The translations under genes and the position numbers were made by a program. Shown one piece after another: positions 55,808 to 64,000 of a stretch of 64,000 nucleotides of DNA. The stretch's first letter is position 1, and each line of letters opens with the position of its first letter. The stretch is from Buxus sempervirens (Eukaryota > Streptophyta > Magnoliopsida > Buxales > Buxaceae): the NCBI GenBank assembly GCA_947561395.2, contig OX387189.1, positions 20,212,329 through 20,276,328 of the forward strand, written 5' to 3'. The notes under the pieces were generated by a model. That model was not told the DNA's origin, ran no database searches, and worked only from the letters and a program-made list of their open reading frames with translations.

Positions 55808-58689
55808 GGGGGCAGCACCCCCTAGTCGAGGGTTGGCTTCTTTTGGGTTGTTTCCACCCCTTCTCCCCCTCTCTTGCTGGTGCGAACCCTTCCCCTTCAA
55901 CCCCTCATTGCCTCCTAAACCCACTAAACTCACCTAAAAGACCATTCTACCCCCTTCTCTTCCTTCCATCTTCATGTCCATCACTTTGAAGCTTGAAGGA
56001 GGCCAAGGGTGTGCTGTTGGTGCAAAGGGGGAAACTCTCCGGCTGCTGTTCTTGTTCCAAGAGGGTTCAACACTCATCACAAAGGGTTTTAAACCCCAAG
56101 GTTAGGCTTCCCTATGGATTTTATTTGATATATGTGAGAATGAGAATGATTGAAGCAAGTTTGCATGGTCCATACTTTCATGTGTTGTTTCCCCTCCCAT
56201 GAGCATGCTTTTCTTCCCTTTCTTTTTTTCGTTCTCCTTTCCTCCTTTGTGCCTTCATGGGATGGTGATCTTATGGTAAGTGAAAATGATCACATTCAAA
56301 AGATGGGAGGAGGGATCCATCCATGGTACATGAAAGGGTTGTTTAAGTATGCTTTTCTTTTGTTACTCTCTTGACTTTCATATTGTTGAGGAGAGCATGT
56401 TCTCCCTCTTTCTCATATGTCCAATGTAACCCGTAAAACCCCCTCATCCCCTTCTTTAAATATTTTCATTTAGATGATCGTATGCTTGCTTCAAACATGG
56501 AGTAGTAATATGGTATGATCGTTTAAGTTATGACACATATGCATGATTTGTCTAAATGTGTGCTTTCCCCGTCCTTTCAGTTCATGACTACATGTCATAA
56601 GCATGCTCATGTTCATTCGCATGAAATCAATCTTCCCATTTTGTACACACCCAATGCATGCGCACACACCTTCATCACGATTCGAAGCATGCGTTTTAAT
56701 TCAGTTTGTTTCTCTTTGCCTCCCCCCAACTGTTGATGCATGGAGTGAAGAGGCCAAAACGGGGCCCCCCGAGCCCCTGTTTCACTTCTGGTTTTGATGC
56801 AAGTGAGAGAAGGAGAAGCCATCAATTTTCTCTCTCCCCCTTAGGTTCCATAAACCCAAAGAAGAGATCAAAGTGGGGTTTTCCCCCTCTATGTACCACT
56901 GTGGGCCCACACAATTGCTGGAACATCACAGGGGACCTAGAAACCCAAGCCCATTGCAGAAATATAAAAAAACCCCACTTGATTCTATGTGTAGCCGACA
57001 TCTCTAGTCGGCTACATATGATTTTGTGTGTAGCCGACAACTTAGGTCGGCTACACTGTTAAAATTCTATTTTCTCTTCTTTTTGGTGCTATGTCCTTCT
57101 TGCAGTTTTACAATCAAACCAAATGAACCAGTAGGGTTTCCGGGTCACCTGGAAACCCAAGATGGGACTTGGACCAACCCAGTCCAACCAGACACACCTG
57201 TGGGCCCTCCAACGGGGCCCACCAAGCCCGACAAACCCACTGAATGTAAATAAGCAAATTTAATCAAATAAGTGGGCCATACCATGTGAGGCCCACCAAA
57301 GCCCAAATTGAAGCATGCAGGCTTAGACTAGGTGTGGTTTGGCCGAGACCGCAGGCCAAGGCCTATTGGGCCCGCCAAGCCCATTGAACCGTTTGAGGGT
57401 GAGGTTCCAAAACCCTACTCGGGAAGTCTTGGGTTTTCAAACCCATGCCTAGGTAATGGGCCCCAAGCCCATGCCTAATTCATTTTGGAATAATTCAAGC
57501 AAAATAAATCAAATCACTTGGCAACCACTGTGTGGCCCACCCAATGCGCCCACAAAACCATCCGGGCTCACCAAGCATAAATCTTTAATTCTTTGGATCA
57601 AACCTTAAATAAAATCAATCAAATCCACCAAAACCGAAAGGGGTTATCCAACGTAACCCCAAACGGGACTTGGGCTTTCACTAAAGCCCAAATTGGCATC
57701 TTGTGGGCCTTCCAACGGGGCCCACACATTGACCCGGATCACTTGGAATAAAAGATAAAAATCAAAATAAACCGACCCACACCACTCAGGTGGTCCCGGC
57801 CGGACTTAATCAAATGTACATGTCTTGGAATTAGGAATCGGGTGAGATAGACTAAGTTGACTCAAACTAGAGAAACCCACGGGACCCGTCTCTTGGCGGG
57901 GCGGACCGGGGTGTATACGGACTTCCCCGGACTGTAACCGAGACCCTACTTAGAATCTCAAGCCATAGACCGCCTACTAGACAAACCTAGGCACCCAGGT
58001 GTTTGCCTGCACCCCATCAGGCAGTGGCGACTCCAACCTTCCCAAACTACCCTTTAGGAAGCACGCCCACCCGTGCGATCATGTACACAATTAATAAAGA
58101 GAATTTGAATTTAAGTTTCCGCATTTACTTTGATTATAAATTTAGAAAAAAAGTTTTAAATTATCCAAATTCTTTAGTTGCTTTGCTTATTTACCATAAC
58201 ACCTTGGGTTTGGGAATGGACCCGGAACCAGGGCGTTATAGATTCTATCTCCAAGAAATGAAAACCAATCTCAAATGAAATATTAATTATAACAGTAGTT
58301 CAGGAAGATGATACAATTTATTTGTTCCAAACAGTAGGAAAAACTTTAGTGGAAACATACTCAGAAAAGACTGACACTTAGCTCATTTATGCAGCTCTCT
58401 CTCTCTCTCTTGGTAATTATCTAATAATGAACAGTTAAAACTAATACGGAAACCCTATGATCCTAACTAAGACACCCAAAGACAGCTTTAGAAATGAATG
58501 TTTCAAGAATTAATTACTAGGGGGGTTAGCTGCCCACTTATGTAGTTGTAGGTTCCATAATAACTTTCTAATCATCATTTTAATTCTTCTCATTCATAAT
58601 GATATAAACTTCTCTACCAAGATCTGAACCAACCAAATGCTAATCTTTGATTAATTTCTCATAGGACAGGTTTTTATAATTTAAACACT

Positions 58690-59290
58690 AACATGTATCT
58701 TCAGTGAATCAGCCACACCTCTTGAAGTTTTTGTCTTCACAAATAACTCTCAATTCTACAATTTATTGCTTCCAGATTTTTGTGGCATAGATTCTTTATT
58801 TCCAAAACACATTAACTTGTTGCTAACATCTCATTTAAAACTTCTAGAACAGAATTTATGCATTTAAAAAAAAATTATAGTTACTACTGAATTAGCCACA
58901 CATGTCTATTAACTAGTGAAGGGTCTGGTTTCAACAATAAATTGATTTACCTCTTCTGTTATTTAATGGTATAAAGTCTTCAGTTCCTAATCCCATTAAC
59001 CTATTGCTAATATTTGTTTTAACTCCTAAGAAAGTTTTAAACACTTTAAACCAAAGAAATGAGTCTTTAATAAAATAGCCACACCTAGCCATTGAATAGT
59101 AAGTGAGTGCTAACCTCCAACAGCTGCTAATTTCAAATTAATCCTCCCATAAATTAATCATATACAATCTTAATTCCTAATCACTTCAATCTATTATTAA
59201 CATCTATTTAATACTCTTTAAACATGGTTTAGTCAATTAGTCAATATACTTTAACCTCAGCTGAACTAGCCGCACTAGGCTAGAAGAAAA
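58690..59290. repeat. Degenerate ~183-bp tandem repeat in LTR N
   Basis: The marker AGCCACAC (or AGCCGCAC) recurs at 58711, 58894, 59077 and 59268, spaced 183, 183 and 191 bp. Each copy also has an ATTRACCTATTGCTAA-like phrase and a following ACTCTT/TTTAAACA segment. Weaker copies may follow at 59475 and 59586. Confidence 0.65.
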
Positions 59291-60568
59291 GAGGGGCTGG
59301 GCGCTAGCCTCTATAGGTTGGCGCCACTCAGCCCTTCCAAGGATTCTGAACCATCCTCACCTCTATCTAATTTAGTACTTCCTCTACAACCATATTAGAA
59401 CATCTCCAATCTTTATACAACTCTAAGGAATAGTATTTATAGGCTTTAAGCTAGGTTTACTAAAGGTACAGCAGCAGCCGCACTTGACTTATGAGGATAA
59501 GGTTGGCGCTAATCTCATTGAGCAATTGAAAGAGTCAACCTAAGCTTTCCTTCGCTTTAAAGCAATTGAAATTTTCCGCTGGCTACAGCCATACTAGGCT
59601 AGAAAGAACTGAGTGGAAAAAAAAACTAAGCGTTGACCTCTATTGAATTTATGCAACCAGCGCCAACCTGTTAAGGCCAGCACTGGCTGGCGCTCAGAAG
59701 CTCAAACTCACGAACAGATTCTAAATTGTTGTTATGGTGGAGTTAGACTCGACTGAACCCCTATATTCTCCTAAATTCAACTTACATCAGTTCCTATCTC
59801 TCATGACAACCTTCTCCACTACGGTTGGATTTAAATTAACCTTAGATCAATCATCACTTCAACATTTCACTCAAAATTGAACATAACTGTCAAACTTACA
59901 TACAATAGATTTAGATCCAATTTCATATAAAATTTCAGTTGTAAATCTAAAGAAAAAGTGTGCTACTCACATTTGTAACTCCAATTCAAGCTCTCACAAT
60001 CTTCCTGAATTCAAATCCAAGCTTCTACGGCCCATTCTCTTGATAATTCACTGAGAGACACCAGAAATCTAATAAGAATTCACCCAGATTTGCTCAGATC
60101 TGCACAATCCGATCTGATCCTCTATGAATCACTAATCTATTTAAGGAATTACTAAATCTACATCTATTCTTACCTGATTTGCAGTTTGCTCCACCCAGAT
60201 TTGGAGATCAAATCATAATCCTCAGAAAATCAGCTTCGATTTCAACTCTCCTTCTTCTTTTCCAGATCTGAATGTAGTCTTCCCCTTCTTTTCCAAATCA
60301 GCTCTTACCTTTCTGATTCTCCAGGTATGGATTCCCTTCTCTCACAGCTTACAGAACCCTTTAGAGTCACCAATGACCAACCTCTTCAACACAAAACAGC
60401 CACTATATATATAGGTTCTGATCTTTGCCGCCAACATCCCTTTTAAAACACTCTCGATCTACTGTGTGCTCCTCCACACATCTGCCCTACCTAAACATAC
60501 TTAATGATATATAATTATCAAATACCCAATAATGACACTATAAGCATCTATATCTATTTCCCCCATAA

Positions 60569-61388
60569 TAGTTGATGACACCCACAAGGTTCATTGGTTT
60601 CTCTGTGGCTTAGGTCCTGAATTTTCAACTTTTTCCACCACTATGACGTCTCTCACTCTGCTGCCGACTTTCAAAGAGGTAGTTCCCAAAACTCAAAGCC
60701 ATGAGTTATTTACCAAATCTCTTGAGTCCTCATCAGCCCCACCAGCTGTCTTTGTTGCTAAACATGATAATCGCTCTTCTAATAATCGTGGAACCAACAA
60801 TCGAAAGGGTCATGGAAATTACTACAATAATGGTAAGAAAAGTTTCAAGAATGTTCCACGTCATAATTCTGGTTCTAGCAAGAACTCATCATCAAACTCT
60901 CGTCCTTCGATGCAGTCCTCCACTACTTTCTGTCAGATATGTGAACAGCATGGTCATTCTGCTCGTGTTTGCCCAGAGTGCTATGGTGACTCCTCTCATG
61001 CTAATCACAATGCTGAAGCACTCTCTTCTTGTTCCTTGCAAGATGGTCAACTGGACACCTCTAAGTGGTACACTAATAGTGGGGCTTCGGCTCATATGAC
61101 AAACAACCAAGGTATCCTTGATATCTCTACGCCCTATACCGGTCCCGATAAGGTACAAGTGGGCAATGGGACTTATCTTTCCATCTCTCACATGGGTTCT
61201 ACTTCTCTCTCTCCCTCTCTTAAACTTCTTGATGTTTTAGTGGTTCCTGATCTTACTAAAAATTTACTTTCATTTAGTAAACTTACAAAAGATCTTTTTT
61301 TTTCCATTATACATTTGTTTTACCATCTAGGATCGTCATACGGGAGAGGTGTTGAGAAACGGTAAATGTAGAGATGGCTTATACATCC
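60569..61388 (+). pseudogene. Ty1/copia gag-protease fragment
   Basis: The frame enters in mid-gag (DDTHKVHWFLCGLGPEF before the first ATG at 60643) and runs through a gag tail rich in Asn and Ser, a CX2CX4HX4C zinc knuckle (CQICEQHGHSARVC) and the start of the protease. The catalytic motif reads YTNSGASAHMT, with Asn in place of the essential Asp. The frame is lost near 61290; sense similarity (DRHTGEVLRNGKCRDGL) continues in another frame after an in-frame TAG to 61388, where a LINE is inserted. Both ends are therefore broken: the gag N-terminus is missing at the LTR N junction, and integrase and RT are absent. Confidence 0.85.
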
Positions 61389-64000
61389 TTTTTTTTTTTT
61401 TGGAACGTAAGCAAGTAATATTAATTGAAGAAAAGGAAGATGTACAAGGAAATACAGGTGAATGAGAATGGGAAATCAGTCCATAACAGGTAGAAGAGAG
61501 GGCAAAAGCAACCCCAACTACAACTCAAATAAGGGACTAGTTTTGACAAATCTCTCTAGCAAGAGGGCTAAGTGTAGAATTCAGATCATTAGGGGTTAAC
61601 TTTCCTCTAACGTCCAAGGCAATTAAGTTCTCCAAGTCCTTAGGAGGTAGAGCTTTATTTTGGAATATCCACTGGTTGCGCTCCTTCCACAAATGATAAA
61701 CTAATGTTGCAAGGGAGAGCTTCCTTATCTTGGCAACAAGGTATTTCCCACGAAAATGCTGAGAAACGAAGGAGATGAGGTCTGCCCATGGGAGTTGGTT
61801 ACGGGGGTAGCAGTTCTTGGTCATCATTGATGCCCATAGTACAGAAGAGTAATAGCAATCGAAGAAGAGGTGGTCAATGTTCTCTCCACTGTTCCTGCAT
61901 AGAATGCATAGCGAGTTGCTCAAGATATTCAGGTTGAGAAGGAAGTCTTGTGTTAGGAGACGTCTGTGGATAGCCATCCAAAGACAAAATGAGTGCCTTG
62001 GGATGTTGCCACTGAACCAAAAGAGGTTGCTCCAAGGTACTTGTGGACGAGAGATTCCCAAAGCCTTGTAGGTATGCTTGATGGAGAATAGGCCGAATGG
62101 TGAAGGAAGCCAAGTGATGAGATCTTCCCGATTTTGATCAGGTGGAGGGAGATGAGAAAGCATGCCCCAAGCCTGTAGGAGGTCTACCGAGACAGTTGGA
62201 GGGGGATCCCAATGATTACCATATATTATGCAAGACACTTTGGAATCCTGAGGTAAGCCTGAGTCAAGGATAATTTGGCTGCCATATTTAGAGAAAAGAA
62301 AGCCTCCAGGGAGCCAGTTATCAAACCAGAGCCAGGTGTTATTACCATTATAGACATGACATTTAATGTAAGAGGCAGCTTTGTCTCTCAACTTTAGGAT
62401 CTTCCTCCACGACCAAGTCGATGATGATGGGATGCCGACTTGCCATATTGACTTGTGCTTAAGACGATTGGAAAGAACCCAAAGAGAACGGTCAAATGTG
62501 ACAATTCGCCAAAGAAGTTTGCAATGGGCGGCTGTGTTCCATTGTTGCAGGCTGAGGATGCCAAGTCCCCCTTCATCTTTGGGGAAGCGAACAACAGACC
62601 AGGAAACCGGTGCTAGATTTTTGCATGGATTGCTACCTGCCCATAAGAAGGTTCTGCATAGGCGCTCAATTTCATCAATGACTTTCAGCGGAATCATGAA
62701 CGCAGATAACCAATATGTTGCAGTTGCAAAGATGATTGATTTGAGAAGCTGAGCACAGCCTGCATAGGATAAGTTATTCGCCTTCCATGATTGAAGCCTA
62801 TGCTTGATCCTTAGAAGGAGCGGCTCACAGTCAGCAATCTTTAGCCTTGAAAAGATAATGGGGACTCCCAAGTATTTGACTGGGAATGAGCCTTGCGCCA
62901 CCTGGAATTTGCTCAAAATTTCATTTTGAAAATCAGAAGGGGTAGTAGCAAAAAATAAGTGGCTTTTTTATCTGTTCACCTGGAAACCAGATAGATAGCT
63001 GAAGTTATCAAGAGCTCGGAAAATGAGTTCAAATGAGTGCATGTCAGGCTTGTGAATATGAGCAAGTCATCTGCAAAACATAGGGTTTTGATATTTTCAT
63101 CTTTGCATTTCGGGTGATGGGAGAATCCATCCTGGGTGAAGATATGCAAAATACCAGCAAATAATTCAATAATCAGTAGGAACAAGTAGGGTGACAAAGG
63201 GTCACCCTGACGAAGTCCCCTCTTTCCTTTGAAGAAACTTGCAGTACCTCCATTGATCACAAGAGAGAAGGAGGGGGTGGAGATGCACTCCATAATCCAT
63301 TCAATGAAGAGTGGGGGGAAGTTCATGACCTTCAAGAGGATTGGTATAAGGTTCCAATTAACAGAATCAAAAGCTTTCTTGAGGTCTGCTTTGAGAGTAC
63401 AGCGGGGAGGGCCACTATCGAGATGGTAGTTATGAAAAAGTTATTGGCTGATGAGGATATTGTCAAGGATCTTCCTGCCAGGGATGAAAGCAGTTTGGTA
63501 AGGTCCCACCAACTCAGAAATTATTGTTTTGATTCTGTTAGCAATGATCTTAGAGATGCATTTATAGATAGTGTTAACACAAGCAATGGGGCGATAGTCC
63601 TCAACAGATGAAGAATTGTTGGACTTTGGAATAAGGGTGAGAAGGGTAGCATTGAATTGTTTTAGGATTTTCCCTTCCTGGAAGAAGCTTCTGATGGCCT
63701 TGAGGGTGTCATTGCCAACAATATTCCAAGCACTTTGAAAGAATAACGGGGTGAAACCATCCGAACCAAGGGCTTTGTCATCCTTGAAACTGAAAAGTGT
63801 GTCCTTGATTTCTTGATTAGAGACCTCTTTGATCAAGTCCAAATAAGAAGCAGCATCAAGTCTTCTGGAAATAAATTGTTCAACATTGGATGGGTTGACA
63901 ACACTGTTTGAACCTGGAGATCCCAAAAGGTCTGAGTAATAATTGACAAACGTTTCCTTGATCCGATTCCACTCAGTGATATTATTTCCCCTTTGATCAT
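61389..64000 (-). mobile_element. L1-like LINE, 3' part, continuing past the right edge
   Basis: The poly(A) tail (poly-T at 61389-61401) abuts the copia fragment. 3'UTR 61402-61536, then ORF2 up to the window edge. The 5' end and second target-duplication copy lie outside. Confidence 0.92.
61537..64000 (-). pseudogene. LINE ORF2: reverse transcriptase and zinc-binding region, broken
   Basis: The frame is open from the right edge (NITEWNRIKETFVNYYS) through RT motifs KALGSDGFTPLFFQ, LIPKSN and DYRPIACVNTIYKCISKIIANR to a nonsense TAA at 63441-63443. The same frame then continues through KADLKKAFDSVNW, GLRQGDPLSPYLF and the catalytic FADD (CFADDLLIF, near 63080). A one-base deletion near 63047 shifts the frame and a second TAA follows at 62968-62970. 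The final frame (62967-61537) has KYLGVPI, the zinc-binding segment (WSNLFWFSGNIPRHSFCLWMAIHRR, CILCRNSGENIDHLFFDC) and ends ICQN. The RT copies LINE RNA at a nicked target; three lesions make this copy inactive. No RNase H is seen before the 3' end, unlike the LINE at 36965. Confidence 0.92.

Larger units (their letters stand above)
55145..58089 (+). mobile_element. Solo LTR F (Tat/Ogre-like)
   Basis: 2945 bp from TGTAAGCACCCAAATTTTG to ATGTACACA with the perfect duplication ATTAA (55140-55144 and 58090-58094). TATA box at 55800 and the TGTAAGC start set plus orientation. The GTGGCGACTCC motif near the right end and the Tat-type start suggest the Tat/Ogre group. ORFs inside are chance ORFs. 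Confidence 0.85.
52319..58240 (+). mobile_element. Solo LTR O (gypsy), interrupted by F
   Basis: TGTAAAACCCTGG to GGGCGTTATA (terminal ACA mutated to ATA), perfect duplication GATTC (52314-52318 and 58241-58245). Own length about 3.0 kb. TATA box TATAAAA at 52774-52780; GC donor AAG|GCAAGTAGC at 53095; acceptor TTTTTCAG ending at 55034; GC-rich CGCTCGAGCG block at 53440-53560. Confidence 0.92.
51225..60568 (-). mobile_element. LTR N (gypsy, C subfamily), interrupted by O and truncated
   Basis: Starts TGTAACGCCCC at 51225 and resumes at 58246 after O. Acceptor TTTTCAG ends at 51447; donor-like GTGAGTAGCAC lies at 59970-59969; TATA-like TATATATA at about 60404-60411. Its hairpin array (51664-51760) includes CAGTTCCG/CGGAACTG around a loop related to that of C. 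The expected TTTTACA end is missing, and copia gag begins abruptly at about 60569. Confidence 0.7.

Noticed and set aside
55674..57253. ORFs of 64-118 residues downstream of the LTR F promoter
   Set aside because: Translation of LTR leader sequence with palindromes; no conserved counterpart in G.
62394..62752. Plus-strand ORFs over the LINE
   Set aside because: Antisense shadows of the LINE zinc-binding region.

Overview
This is nuclear DNA of a flowering plant, probably a eudicot with a repeat-rich genome. The evidence is one spliced SWEET sugar-transporter gene with plant exon structure, Ty1/copia and Ty3/gypsy LTR retrotransposons primed by initiator tRNA-Met, L1-like LINEs and MITE-like elements. 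I cannot name the species. Nearly all other long ORFs are chance ORFs in LTRs or TE debris.

Layout. 1-21141 is a gypsy element on the minus strand (protease-RT fragment, PBS, 5' LTR 'D'). A copia 3' LTR is inserted in its RT. LTR D is split by a short-LTR element remnant, which now also encloses a large non-autonomous gypsy element 'C' (5093-17590) and solo LTR 'E'. Two solo LTRs, 'A' and 'B', sit inside C's 3' LTR. 21142-30079 is LTR 'H', which continues left of the D element beyond the window and is interrupted by Tat/Ogre-like LTR 'G' and solo LTR 'I'. 30259-43269 is a nest: solo LTR 'J' contains solo LTR 'K'; K contains solo LTR 'L' and a LINE; the LINE contains solo LTR 'M'. Matching target-site duplications are visible at each of these levels. 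43275-51219 is the only gene-like island; it holds the SWEET gene (minus strand, 48127-49635) plus a CACTA-like end, a long-TIR element and a MITE. 51225-60568 is LTR 'N', containing solo LTR 'O', which contains Tat/Ogre-like solo LTR 'F'. The window ends in a copia gag-protease fragment cut by an L1-like LINE that runs off the right edge.

The most unusual signal is shared architecture in the gypsy LTRs. Almost all copies, although diverged, carry (i) a splice-donor-like site of form G[T/C]RAGTAG downstream of the TATA box, (ii) a GC-rich block of GCGCTC repeats, (iii) in several copies an array of small hairpins whose loop is constant while the stems differ, and (iv) a TGAGAT-loop-ATCTCA hairpin followed by a pyrimidine tract and (T)TTTCAG. 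This looks like a long intron in the retrotransposon RNA leader, contained within the LTR. Element C also carries an antisense gene with its own TATA box and 5'UTR intron. All calls come from reading the sequence; no alignment, folding or database search was run.
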